Assembly: GCF_002257565.1 (NCBI RefSeq)
Contig: NZ_CP022736.1
Span: forward strand, 2,976,001-3,040,000
Source: Herbaspirillum sp. meg3
GTDB taxonomy: Bacteria > Pseudomonadota > Gammaproteobacteria > Burkholderiales > Burkholderiaceae_D
DNA: 64,000 nucleotides
Reading direction: 5' to 3'
Part shown: piece after piece, positions 1 to 8,461 of the stretch
Layout: each line of letters begins with the position of its first letter
How positions within the stretch are numbered: the first letter of the stretch is position 1
Notes under the pieces: generated by a model
Seen by the model: the letters and a program-made list of their open reading frames with translations, nothing else
Told to the model about the DNA's origin: nothing
The model's database searches: none
Program-made: the position numbers and the translations under genes

Positions 1-9
1 GGAGTATTT

Positions 10-213
10 ATGGCCCGTATCACGATTGAAGATTGCCTCAAGCAAATCCCTAACCGCTTTCAGCTGACTCTGGCTGCGACTTATCGCGCACGTCAACTGC
101 TGCAAGGTCACACACCAAAAGTGGACGCCAAGGACAAGCCAACCGTGACGGCACTGCGCGAAATCGCAGCCGGCAAGGTCGGTATCGAGATGCTGAAAAA
201 AGTGCCTGCCTGA
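10..213 (+). CDS. rpoZ: DNA-directed RNA polymerase omega subunit
   Basis: This 67-residue protein matches the small omega subunit, which binds the beta-prime subunit, helps RNA polymerase assembly and contributes to the ppGpp site in proteobacteria. The N-terminus MARITIEDCL and the NRFQL segment are typical of the family and the length is normal. A GGAG ribosome site lies five bases before the ATG. It is followed 37 bases later by the bifunctional ppGpp enzyme gene, the usual order in proteobacteria (gmk, normally upstream, would lie outside the window). Confidence 0.97.
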   Translation: MARITIEDCLKQIPNRFQLTLAATYRARQLLQGHTPKVDAKDKPTVTALREIAAGKVGIEMLKKVPA

Positions 214-250
214 GTTTGACCCACGTCCATGCTGCTGACAACGCCAACGT

Positions 251-2548
251 ATGAGCCTGACACCAACAGATTCAACCCTCGGTTCTCCGTTATCAGCATC
301 TAGTACTACTAGCAATACCACCCGAGCGTCTTCCGGACGCTCGGCGTCAAAGCAAAATTCGCAACATCCCCCGGCAAACCCTGCTCCCGCGTTGCATAGC
401 GGCGTGGCAACGTTTACCCATCTGACGCACAAGCTCGAGGAATACCTCACCCCTTCCGAACTGAAGAAGGTCAAGGAAGCGTATCGCTTCTCGGACGAAA
501 TGCATCTGGGCCAGATGCGCAAGTCAGGCGAACCTTACATCTCGCATCCCCTCGCGGTCGCTGAAATCTGCGCCGACTGGAAGCTTGATGCGCAGGCCAT
601 GATGGCCGCCCTGCTGCACGACGTGATGGAAGATCAGGGCGTCAAGAAAGATGAGCTGATTGAACGCTTCGGCGCGCAAGTCGCGTCGCTGGTCGACGGT
701 CTGTCCAAGCTGGACAAGATAGAGTTCCAAAGCCAGATCGAAGCCCAGGCGGAGAATTTCCGCAAGATGCTGCTGGCGATGGCGCGTGATGTACGCGTGA
801 TTCTGGTCAAACTGGCTGACCGTTTGCACAACATGCGTACGCTGGGCTCGATGCCGCCGGATAAGAAGCGCCGCATCTCCCGCGAGACCATGGAAGTCTA
901 TGTGCCGATCGCGCACCGCCTCGGCCTCAACAATATTTATCGCGAGTTACAAGAGCTGTCGTTCTCGCATCTCTACCCCCTGCGTCATCGCACGTTGCTC
1001 AAGGCGGTCAAGGCTGCACGCGGCAATCGCCGCGAAGTCGTGACCAAGATCCTTGAATCGGTCACCAGCACGCTGATCGCTGCCGGCATTCCCGCGCAAG
1101 TCGATGGCCGTGAAAAGACGCTGTTCGGTATCTACCGCAAGATGCGCAACAAGCATCTGTCGTTCTCGCAAGTGTTGGACGTCTATGGCTTCCGTGTCGT
1201 GGTCGACAGCTTTGCCAATTGCTATGTTGCGCTGGGCACGCTGCACTCGCTGTTCAAGCCGATGCCGGGCAAGTTCAAGGATTACATTGCAATTCCCAAG
1301 CTCAACGGCTATCAATCGCTGCATACCACGCTGATCGGCCCCTACGGCACGCCGGTGGAGTTCCAGATTCGTACGCAGGACATGCATCGCGTGGCCGAAT
1401 CGGGCGTCGCCGCACACTGGCTCTACAAGGATGACGAAGGCAGCCTGACGGATTTGCAGCAGCGTACGCATGCGTGGCTGCAATCGCTGCTGGATATCCA
1501 GAAACAAACCGGCGATTCGGCCGAATTCCTCGAACACGTCAAGGTCGACCTGTTCCCGGATTCCGTCTATGTGTTCACGCCGAAGTCGAAGATCATCGCC
1601 CTGCCTCGCGGTGCGACGGCACTGGATTTTGCCTACAACATCCATACCGACATCGGCGACCAGACGACATCCGTCGTGATCAATCACGAACCTGCTCCAT
1701 TGCGCACAGAATTGCATAACGGCGACATCGTCGAAATCATTACCTCGCCGTCATCGCGCCCGAGCCCGAACTGGCTCGGCTATGTCCGCACCGGCAAGGC
1801 ACGCTCGGCAATTCGCCATCGTCTGCGCACGGTCAATCTGGTCGAGTCTCAGGCACTGGGCAAACGCCTGCTGACCAACGCACTGAATACGCTTGGTCTG
1901 GAGCCCGACTTGCCGTCGGCAATCATCGAGCGCCTGCTCAACGAATCCAGTGCCAAGACCATGGAAGAGCTGTACGCCGATATCGGCATCGGCACACGCA
2001 TGGCGCCGCTGGTGGCACGTCACATCATGGGCATGACCGAAGGTGGCGGCTCGATTCCGCAGCTCGATGTCGAAGGCCATGTCCTGCCGAGCAAACCGGA
2101 TCCGGTCGTCATTACCGGCAACGAAGGCTCGACCGTGCAACTCGCCGCCTGTTGTCTGCCTATCCCGGGCGACAAGCTGATTGGCCACCTGAAACACGAC
2201 CAGGCATTGATCGTCCACGTCGAAGATTGCGAAACCGCCAAACGGCATCGCGAAAAAGAACCGGATCGCTGGATTGAAGTAACCTGGGCAGGTGAGCTTA
2301 ACCGCCGCTTTGAATGCCGCATCACCATTCTGGTCCATAACCAAAAAGGCTCGCTGGCTCGCATTGCAGCTGAAATCGGCGAAGCCGACGCGCATATCGT
2401 TTCCGTGAGCATGGATGACGATGGCGATCCGGCAATGAAGCATCTGCGCTTCACCATTCAGGTCGAAGACCGGGTACATCTGGCCCGCACCATGCGCGGC
2501 ATCCGCAGCATCGACAGCGTGACCCGTATCCTGCGCGAACGCAATTAA
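251..2548 (+). CDS. spoT: Bifunctional (p)ppGpp synthetase/hydrolase
   Basis: This 765-residue RelA/SpoT homologue makes and degrades the alarmone (p)ppGpp. In order it shows an HD hydrolase domain (H99, HD at 123-124), a synthetase domain (about 270-390, with GYQSLH at 353-358 and EFQIRT near 370), a TGS domain (about 436-498) and a C-terminal ACT domain (about 690-765). The HD pair is intact, and the synthetase carries a KFKD form of the RxKD motif (341-344), the type found in bifunctional enzymes rather than in hydrolase-dead RelA. The first 50 residues are a Ser/Pro-rich low-complexity extension. It probably shares a transcript with rpoZ. Confidence 0.95.
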   Translation: MSLTPTDSTLGSPLSASSTTSNTTRASSGRSASKQNSQHPPANPAPALHSGVATFTHLTHKLEEYLTPSELKKVKEAYRFSDEMHLGQMRKSGEPYISHPLAVAEICADWKLDAQAMMAALLHDVMEDQGVKKDELIERFGAQVASLVDGLSKLDKIEFQSQIEAQAENFRKMLLAMARDVRVILVKLADRLHNMRTLGSMPPDKKRRISRETMEVYVPIAHRLGLNNIYRELQELSFSHLYPLRHRTLLKAVKAARGNRREVVTKILESVTSTLIAAGIPAQVDGREKTLFGIYRKMRNKHLSFSQVLDVYGFRVVVDSFANCYVALGTLHSLFKPMPGKFKDYIAIPKLNGYQSLHTTLIGPYGTPVEFQIRTQDMHRVAESGVAAHWLYKDDEGSLTDLQQRTHAWLQSLLDIQKQTGDSAEFLEHVKVDLFPDSVYVFTPKSKIIALPRGATALDFAYNIHTDIGDQTTSVVINHEPAPLRTELHNGDIVEIITSPSSRPSPNWLGYVRTGKARSAIRHRLRTVNLVESQALGKRLLTNALNTLGLEPDLPSAIIERLLNESSAKTMEELYADIGIGTRMAPLVARHIMGMTEGGGSIPQLDVEGHVLPSKPDPVVITGNEGSTVQLAACCLPIPGDKLIGHLKHDQALIVHVEDCETAKRHREKEPDRWIEVTWAGELNRRFECRITILVHNQKGSLARIAAEIGEADAHIVSVSMDDDGDPAMKHLRFTIQVEDRVHLARTMRGIRSIDSVTRILRERN

Positions 2549-2557
2549 GCCGTCGAT

Positions 2558-2588
2558 ACAAGGCGTACGCCAACGCGTTTCGCCTTGT
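2558..2588 (+). terminator. Hairpin after spoT (possible terminator)
   Basis: ACAAGGCG at 2558-2565 pairs with CGCCTTGT at 2581-2588 around a 15-base loop, ten bases after the spoT stop. There is no U tract, so intrinsic termination is uncertain. Confidence 0.35.
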
Positions 2589-2661
2589 TGAGTCCGGTAT
2601 CTTGCGTCCTGAATATTTCTGCGTCATACCTCGATTTGAGCTTTTATTAGCCACTATGCCG

Positions 2662-3663
2662 CTATGCCGCTTTCTGCGTTTGCGGCGCTTTCACTTGTTC
2701 TTGCGACTCTTGCGACTCTTGCTGTTCTTGTACCTCCGGAACCGCAAAACGCATCTCCCGGTGAGTGCCGTCACAGGCACCGTGCTTGACCTTCTCCGCA
2801 ACGTACTCAATCAAGGCGCTTACCGCCAGCGACAACTGCCTCCGATTGGGATAGACCGCGTACATGCCGCTCAGGTCACGTTGATACTGCGGCAGGATCG
2901 CGACCAGGCTGCCTCGTCGCAAATCCTCCGCGGCCACCATCACCGGCAGCAAAGCAATCCCCAAACCGGCACGCGTAGCGCGCAGCAAGCCCTGCGCCGT
3001 GTTAATACACAGACGTGGGGCTATCCGTATACTTTCGACGCCTGCAGGACCTTCCAGGCGCCACAAGGCGGCCTGCGTCGTGTTGGCGGCAGCAAGGCAG
3101 TCGTGCTCCGCCAATTCTTCGAGTGAGGCAGGCATGCCGTGTTTTTTCAAATAGGCGGGACTCGCCAGCAAGCCGCGATAGCTTTCGCCGAGTTTGCGAG
3201 CCACCAGGCTGGAATCAGGCAATTGTCCGGCGCGAAACGCCAGATCGATGCCTTCGGCGATCAAATCAACACGCTCGTCGCTGAGGACAAATTCCAGCTG
3301 CACCTTGGGATGGCGCTGCATGAACTCGCCCACCCACTCCATGGCGAAGTTGTCGAAAAAATCGGCCGGTGCAGCGACACGCAGCACACCACTTGGCTCG
3401 CGATTGCCTTCGGATAGTGTTGCCCCCGCTTGCTGGATATCTTCAATCCCCGGCGCGCAACGATCGAAAAACTCACGCCCGGCCGCCGTCATATTCAATT
3501 GCCGCGTCGAACGCTGCAGCAGACGCACTCCCAGACTCTCTTCCAATAGCTGCAAACGCCGGCTGATGGTGTTGGACGGCATCCCGAGACGGCGACCGGC
3601 GGCGGCAAAACTGCCGGCGCGCACAACATGGACAAAGACGGCGATATCGTTCAGATCCAACAT
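2662..3663 (-). CDS. LysR-family transcriptional regulator
   Basis: This 333-residue protein has an N-terminal LysR winged helix (about 1-60, with LGMPSNTISRRLQLLEESLG as recognition region) and a periplasmic-binding-like effector domain to about residue 290. The C-terminal tail of about 35 residues is unusual, rich in Gln and Glu and encoded by short near-identical repeats (around 2695-2735). It is divergent from an azoreductase gene, so it probably regulates that gene and itself. The effector is unknown. Confidence 0.9.
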   Translation of the reverse strand: MLDLNDIAVFVHVVRAGSFAAAGRRLGMPSNTISRRLQLLEESLGVRLLQRSTRQLNMTAAGREFFDRCAPGIEDIQQAGATLSEGNREPSGVLRVAAPADFFDNFAMEWVGEFMQRHPKVQLEFVLSDERVDLIAEGIDLAFRAGQLPDSSLVARKLGESYRGLLASPAYLKKHGMPASLEELAEHDCLAAANTTQAALWRLEGPAGVESIRIAPRLCINTAQGLLRATRAGLGIALLPVMVAAEDLRRGSLVAILPQYQRDLSGMYAVYPNRRQLSLAVSALIEYVAEKVKHGACDGTHREMRFAVPEVQEQQESQESQEQVKAPQTQKAA

Positions 3664-3670
3664 GATTCAT

Positions 3671-3682
3671 TCCATTAATGGA
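3671..3682. promoter_or_regulatory. Palindrome in LysR/azoR divergent promoter
   Basis: TCCATTAATGGA is a perfect 12-base palindrome eight bases upstream of the LysR start codon, in the 139-base region shared with the azoreductase gene. It is a plausible autoregulatory site for the LysR protein. No binding is shown by the sequence alone. Confidence 0.35.
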
Positions 3683-3802
3683 TTAGTGAAATCAAATTCT
3701 CCCATCTATTGATGTTATTGGAAAGCCTTTATATTCCATCCATCGCTACTTCCCGCGACACCGACGCAGTATTCATCCAAGGCAACTTTCCAAGGAACAA
3801 GC

Positions 3803-4411
3803 ATGAGCACTCTTCTTCACATCGACTCCAGCGCCCGCTTCACCGGCTCCATTACCCGCCAACTGAGCGCGGCTTACGTTGAACAATGGCAAGCCAAGAA
3901 CCCCAGCGGCAAGATCGTCCGTCGCGACCTGGCGAAAGACACCCTCCCGCACATCACCGAAGCGCTGATCGGCGCCTATTACACACCTGCTGACAAGCGC
4001 AGCGCGGAGCAGCAATCGATCATCGCCCTCTCCGACACATTGGTGGATGAATTGCTGGCTGCCGACACACTGGTCATCGGTATCCCGATGTACAACTTTG
4101 CGCCGCCATCGGCATTCAAGGCCTGGATTGACCATATCTGCCGTGTCGGCCGTACTTTTGGCTATACGGACAAAGGCGCAACCGGCTTAGTTACCGGCAA
4201 GCGCGCTATCGTGATTCTGTCGCGCGGCGGCGTCTATTCGGAAGGTCCTGCGCAAGGGCTGGAATTCCAAGGCACGTATATCCGTGGCGTGCTGGGCTTC
4301 CTGGGCATCACCGACGTCGAACTGGTGATCGCTGAAGGCGTATCGATGGGAGAAGAAAAGACCAAGCAAGCCATCGCTCAAGCACAGGAACAAATCAGCG
4401 CCAACGTCTGA
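3803..4411 (+). CDS. azoR: FMN-dependent NADH:azo/quinone oxidoreductase
   Basis: The 202-residue protein belongs to the flavodoxin-fold AzoR (AcpD) family, which reduces quinones and azo compounds with NADH. Seen are the N-terminal phosphate-binding segment (DSSARFTGSITRQLS), the FMN-contacting PMYNFAPPSAFKAWIDH stretch near residue 95, and the SRGG loop near residue 140. Length is normal. AAGGAAC lies before the ATG. The divergent LysR gene suggests induction by electrophiles or quinones, which is an inference. Confidence 0.93.
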   Translation: MSTLLHIDSSARFTGSITRQLSAAYVEQWQAKNPSGKIVRRDLAKDTLPHITEALIGAYYTPADKRSAEQQSIIALSDTLVDELLAADTLVIGIPMYNFAPPSAFKAWIDHICRVGRTFGYTDKGATGLVTGKRAIVILSRGGVYSEGPAQGLEFQGTYIRGVLGFLGITDVELVIAEGVSMGEEKTKQAIAQAQEQISANV

Positions 4412-4425
4412 TTTTTTCCTGCAAA

Positions 4426-4454
4426 AAAAGCCGGATCCATAAGATCCGGCTTTT
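4426..4454 (+). terminator. Rho-independent terminator (azoR / DUF3422, bidirectional)
   Basis: GCCGGATC (4430-4437) pairs with GATCCGGC (4443-4450) around CATAA, with A-rich sequence to the left and TTTTGTTTTT to the right, between two convergent genes. Confidence 0.9.
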
Positions 4455-4463
4455 GTTTTTCGC

Positions 4464-5816
4464 TTAAGCATCGTGCATGGTCTTGTGCAATCGCCTTAGC
4501 CCCAGCCAGACGCCGGCTGCAAACACCGGCACCATCACACCGGTCGCAATGTCAGGATTGATGGGCACTCCCGCCGCCTTCAAGGCTTTGCCTGCGTAAC
4601 CAAACAAGCCCACCATGTAGTAAGAGATTGCCGCCACCGACAAGCCCTCCACCGCTTGTTGCAGCCGTAATTGCTGTGCGGCGCGTGCGTTCATGGACTC
4701 CAGGATCTGGCGGTTTTGCTGCTCCTGAACAATTCCCACGCGCGTGCGCAACAAATCGTTGGTGTGAGCGATACGCTCGGCCAGCGCTTCCTGCCGGCGC
4801 GCCACCGAGGTACACGTATCCATCGCCGGCGCCAGACGCCGCTCCATAAACTCGCCGATGGTCGGCACGCCTTCCACGCGGCTCTCGCGCAACTCTTCGA
4901 TGCGGGCCTTGACCAGCCGGAAATACGCCTGCGAGGCTGAAAAGCGATAGCTGTTTTCCAGTGACATCTTCTCGATGCGAGCGGCCAGTCCGGTGATCTT
5001 GCGCAGAATCCGCTCATCCTCAGCCTGCGTCTGCTCCGGATTGCCGCTGCTGTGATCCATATCGACCATCGTGGCCGTCAGGGTCGCCAGATCGCTTTCA
5101 ATTGCGCTCAACACCGGTGCAGCCTGCTGCGCATGCGGCAAGCCCAGCGAGGCCATCATGCGGTAAGTCTCGATTTCCAGAATGCGTTGCGCCAGACGGC
5201 CGCCCTGCATGTCGCGCAGATCGATATCCCGCACCACAAAGCGACTGAAGCCATCCGCCTGGATCAGGAAGTCAGTCCAGATCTCACCACCCTGCAACAC
5301 CTTGCTCGACGACAGCAGTTTGCCTTCGAACAGCCGTTGCATGCTGGAGATACGGCCACCGTTTTCCTCGGTCTCGTTCGACACGCGCTCCAGCACCACA
5401 TGTGCAGCCACCATGATCTTGCCTTGCAACGCCAACAACCATTGCTGCGGCACATGCTTGAGCGGCGCTTCGATAAATGCTTCATCGATAGTGAGTTCCG
5501 ACTCGTGATGCTGCGCAAAGGTATAGGTGGCGAACTCGGTATGGCACTCCCACTTCAGGCGAAAGCGTCCGAAATCATGGAAGAAATGCTTGGCATCCAT
5601 GCCCGGCGCAGTCACACCGAAATGGACGCACAAGTCGGTCAGCAAGGCATGCTGGAATACAGCATGACGACTGGTGTCGGCCGCCTGGTCGCGCACATAC
5701 ACTGCCAGATGCGTCAGACTCTCAGGCGCCTTGAGGTGCAAAAACGGTCGCGAGTGCACTTCTGCGGCCAGTGCAACGCGCTGCGGATGATTCAGATTGG
5801 CGTACACGATGGACAT
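4464..5816 (-). CDS. DUF3422 family membrane protein
   Basis: The 450-residue protein matches the DUF3422 family, which has no established function. The N-terminal segment LAAEVHSRPFLHLKAPE is the family hallmark. A coiled-coil-like middle (about 250-390) is followed by two hydrophobic segments near the C-terminus (about 395-415 and 420-440), suggesting inner-membrane anchoring with a large cytoplasmic domain. It lies between azoR (convergent) and greB (same strand, 209 bases upstream), with no partner gene that would suggest a role. Confidence 0.85.
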   Translation of the reverse strand: MSIVYANLNHPQRVALAAEVHSRPFLHLKAPESLTHLAVYVRDQAADTSRHAVFQHALLTDLCVHFGVTAPGMDAKHFFHDFGRFRLKWECHTEFATYTFAQHHESELTIDEAFIEAPLKHVPQQWLLALQGKIMVAAHVVLERVSNETEENGGRISSMQRLFEGKLLSSSKVLQGGEIWTDFLIQADGFSRFVVRDIDLRDMQGGRLAQRILEIETYRMMASLGLPHAQQAAPVLSAIESDLATLTATMVDMDHSSGNPEQTQAEDERILRKITGLAARIEKMSLENSYRFSASQAYFRLVKARIEELRESRVEGVPTIGEFMERRLAPAMDTCTSVARRQEALAERIAHTNDLLRTRVGIVQEQQNRQILESMNARAAQQLRLQQAVEGLSVAAISYYMVGLFGYAGKALKAAGVPINPDIATGVMVPVFAAGVWLGLRRLHKTMHDA

Positions 5817-6025
5817 GAACTTACCTTTTCAATCAAAACAGAATTCGTATTGCAAGCACAGTGGGATCTGAACAGTAAGCCCTGAATATGACGCCGGGAT
5901 GATGACGCTACACCAACACAGCGAAGCAGGATTCATTCCACGCATTCACTCTGCACAAAGTGCGCGTCGGCAAGCGCATCCTGCGCGGACGCTTCACGCC
6001 AATGATCTTAATTGGGACGGCACGC

Positions 6026-6583
6026 TCAGCCTTGCGGCGCCGGATAACTCACTTCAAGAATCGTCAATTGCTCGACACCGGCCGGCGTCTGCAAAGTCAC
6101 TTCATCACCCTCGCGCGCCTTGGTCAGCGTGCGTGCCACCGGCGACACCCAGCTGATCTTGCCGTTGAGCGGATCGAGTTCATCGATGCCGACGATGGTG
6201 ACGGTGTGTTCGACGCCATCCTGATTTTCATAGGTTACGGTGGCGCCGAAAAAGATCTGATCATTGCCGTGATGGATAGTCGGATCCACTACCTCAGCGA
6301 TATCCAGACGCTTGGTGAGAAAGCGGATACGCCGGTCGATTTCGCGCAGGCGGCGCTTACCGTAAATGTAGTCGCCGTTTTCGGAACGGTCGCCGTTCGA
6401 AGCAGCCCAGTGGACGATACGCACGACTTCCGGACGATCGACATCGATCAGATGCAGCAGCTCGTCCTTGATCCGCTTGTGCCCTTCAGGCGTCATGTAA
6501 TTCTTTGACCCAGGCGGAATTGCCGGCAACGCCAGTTCGTCGTCATCATCGCCATCGGATTCTTTTACGAATGCTTTATTCAT
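6026..6583 (-). CDS. greB: Transcription elongation factor GreB
   Basis: This 185-residue GreA/GreB family protein stimulates cleavage of backtracked transcripts by RNA polymerase. It has an N-terminal coiled coil (about 30-100, with MTPEGHKRIKDELLHL) and a C-terminal FKBP-like domain. The ATG giving MNKAFVKESD is preferred because it is the normal GreB N-terminus; an upstream in-frame ATG (6634) would add 17 unconserved residues. An Asp-rich stretch (GDDDDE) follows the start. It is divergent from the methylglyoxal synthase gene. Confidence 0.94.
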   Translation of the reverse strand: MNKAFVKESDGDDDDELALPAIPPGSKNYMTPEGHKRIKDELLHLIDVDRPEVVRIVHWAASNGDRSENGDYIYGKRRLREIDRRIRFLTKRLDIAEVVDPTIHHGNDQIFFGATVTYENQDGVEHTVTIVGIDELDPLNGKISWVSPVARTLTKAREGDEVTLQTPAGVEQLTILEVSYPAPQG

Positions 6584-6759
6584 GTTCTCACTTGCATATT
6601 TCACTTGGTGCAGACCGGCCGGTATGTCCATCATTGTAGCGGTATGTTAAAGTCGCCGAGAACGCTTTTCACTGATAACTCATATTCACACGGCAGCACC
6701 TGCACTGCATTCAAGCCCTAAAAAACCACGCTTCCACAACGCTTCCATCAGTCACTTCC

Positions 6760-7647
6760 ATGTCCACCACTACTCGCTACCGTATCGGCCTGGCCGCCAA
6801 CCGCGCCCATCAAGACGCCCCGAACTCTGCATTGGTTCAGCTGCTGCAAGGATCACGCGCACGCATCGAAGCCTTGCAACCGGAACTGGTCGTCGTCGGC
6901 AGAACACTCGACGCCATCGGTCATCTCGGTCTGCTGCCAAACTATCCGCATATCGAGCGTTTCCCATATGGTCGCCAGGGTGGACTGATGAAGCTGGTGT
7001 CGCGTGTGGTCGACAGCGATCCGGCGCGCAAACTGGATGCGATCATTTATCTGATCGATCCGGTTGATCCGTCCTCTACGTTTCCGGAAGCAGTTGCGCT
7101 CAAACGCCAATGCGTCATCCACGGCAAACCTTTTTTATCCACGATGGCCGGCGCGCGCGAATGGTTTGAACTGGAAGCAATCGCCAGCGGCGCTGCTCCC
7201 GACCCAAAGCTGGATCCTTATTTCGATCTCAGCAAGGAAGGCATCGCACTGATTGCCCATGATTCGATGAAATCGCGCATGCTGGCACTGGCCGAACGTC
7301 ATTTTGAAGTGCTCGACAGCTTTGCCTTCCGCTGCGCCACCGGCACCACCGGCGGCTTGCTGAACGAACTGGCGATGAAAATCAAAGGCGAGGCCGGACG
7401 CAACTGGGTCAAACCGTTTCTCAGCGGCCCGCTTGGCGGCGATGCGCAGATTGCCGAGTTGATCCTGGAACACGAATGCCGCCGGGTATTATTCCTGGAA
7501 GATCCACACGTTGCCCGTCAGCATGAAGCCGACATCCAGTTGCTGGAACGTGCAGCCCGTACCGTCACCGACTACGCATCGTGCATGAGCGATGAAAAAT
7601 GGGGAGATCGCTGGCTGAGCCTGATCAAGCAGCGTCAGGTGGGCTAA
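6760..7647 (+). CDS. Methylglyoxal synthase with duplicated domain
   Basis: Methylglyoxal synthase converts dihydroxyacetone phosphate to methylglyoxal and phosphate. The C-terminal half (161-270) matches it well: AHDSMK at 166-171, phosphate-binding TGTTG at 194-198, SGPLGGD ending at D228 (Asp71 of the E. coli enzyme), EDP at 247-249, and H255/D258 placed like His98/Asp101. The N-terminal half (about 7-135) looks like a second, degenerate copy, with YLIDP at 97-101 and KPFLSTMA near 123-130, but without TGTTG. At 295 residues it is about twice the usual 130-150. The N-terminal copy may be regulatory. It is divergent from greB. Confidence 0.85.
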   Translation: MSTTTRYRIGLAANRAHQDAPNSALVQLLQGSRARIEALQPELVVVGRTLDAIGHLGLLPNYPHIERFPYGRQGGLMKLVSRVVDSDPARKLDAIIYLIDPVDPSSTFPEAVALKRQCVIHGKPFLSTMAGAREWFELEAIASGAAPDPKLDPYFDLSKEGIALIAHDSMKSRMLALAERHFEVLDSFAFRCATGTTGGLLNELAMKIKGEAGRNWVKPFLSGPLGGDAQIAELILEHECRRVLFLEDPHVARQHEADIQLLERAARTVTDYASCMSDEKWGDRWLSLIKQRQVG

Positions 7648-7769
7648 AGTCCGGCAGGCTAAAGACGATCCACGATCCCTAAGGCGTTGCCTGATGCGGA
7701 ACAGCTTGTATTTCCGACGCTTGCCCAACATATGTATGGCAAGCTCTCCGCATCCATAAGGATCAATCC

Positions 7770-8360
7770 TTGTCGCACAAGATCAGAAAATACCTGCTTG
7801 CGCCTTTCATCTATACTGCGGCGATTCTTCTGCTGTTCGAAGAATGGTTGTGGAATGCCAGCAAGCGGCTGTTTGCGCGTTTGCCGCTCATCCCATTCAT
7901 CGCCCGCCTCGAATCCTGGATTGGTAATTTCTCGCCTTATGCTGCGCTGGCGATTTTCGTGCTGCCCAGCCTCTTACTGTTGCCGGTCAAGATTCTCGCC
8001 CTGCTCTCCATCGCACACGGTCACCCTACGCTTGGACTCGTTATCATCATTACCGCCAAGGTACTCGGTACCGCGCTGGTAGCACGCTTGTACGCATTGA
8101 CGCAGAAAGCATTACTGACCCTGCCATGGTTTGTGCGATGCCGCGATGCCGTATTGAGATTCAAGGACAAGATGATTGCCCAGCTGCGCGCTACGCACGC
8201 ATGGCAACAAGTGCAAGCCGGCATGGCGACCTTTACCGCCATGCGTCGCAACTGGTGGACAGGTTTCAAGGCGCGCTGGTTTAACAGCAAGGGCCAGAGT
8301 AACCGCCTGATGCGCCTGATAAAAAAATACGCCGCAAGGCGGCGTGATCGGGGTGGATAA
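7770..8360 (+). CDS. Hypothetical multi-pass membrane protein
   Basis: This 196-residue protein of unknown function has three hydrophobic segments (about 9-25, 55-82 and 85-105) and a basic C-terminal region rich in Arg, Lys and Trp. The start is TTG, chosen because AAGGA lies seven bases before it and no in-frame ATG gives the first membrane segment. The last bases of the gene overlap a terminator used by the opposite strand. It is convergent with the EAL-HDOD gene. Confidence 0.75.
   Translation: MSHKIRKYLLAPFIYTAAILLLFEEWLWNASKRLFARLPLIPFIARLESWIGNFSPYAALAIFVLPSLLLLPVKILALLSIAHGHPTLGLVIIITAKVLGTALVARLYALTQKALLTLPWFVRCRDAVLRFKDKMIAQLRATHAWQQVQAGMATFTAMRRNWWTGFKARWFNSKGQSNRLMRLIKKYAARRRDRGG
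8321..8345 (-). terminator. Rho-independent terminator for EAL-HDOD gene
   Basis: On the minus strand a 7-bp stem (ACGCCGC with GCGGCGT, 8329-8345, loop of three) is followed by seven U residues (8321-8327). It lies inside the 3' end of the convergent membrane-protein gene, so the same bases encode that protein's basic C-terminus. Confidence 0.8.
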
Positions 8361-8461
8361 CTAAATCGCTTCAAGTTATTGCGCAAGACCGGCGCAGGAA
8401 ATTTGGCAAACCTGCTCCACCGGTCAAGATCGCTTATGCATGCTTATGCACGCTTATAAAT

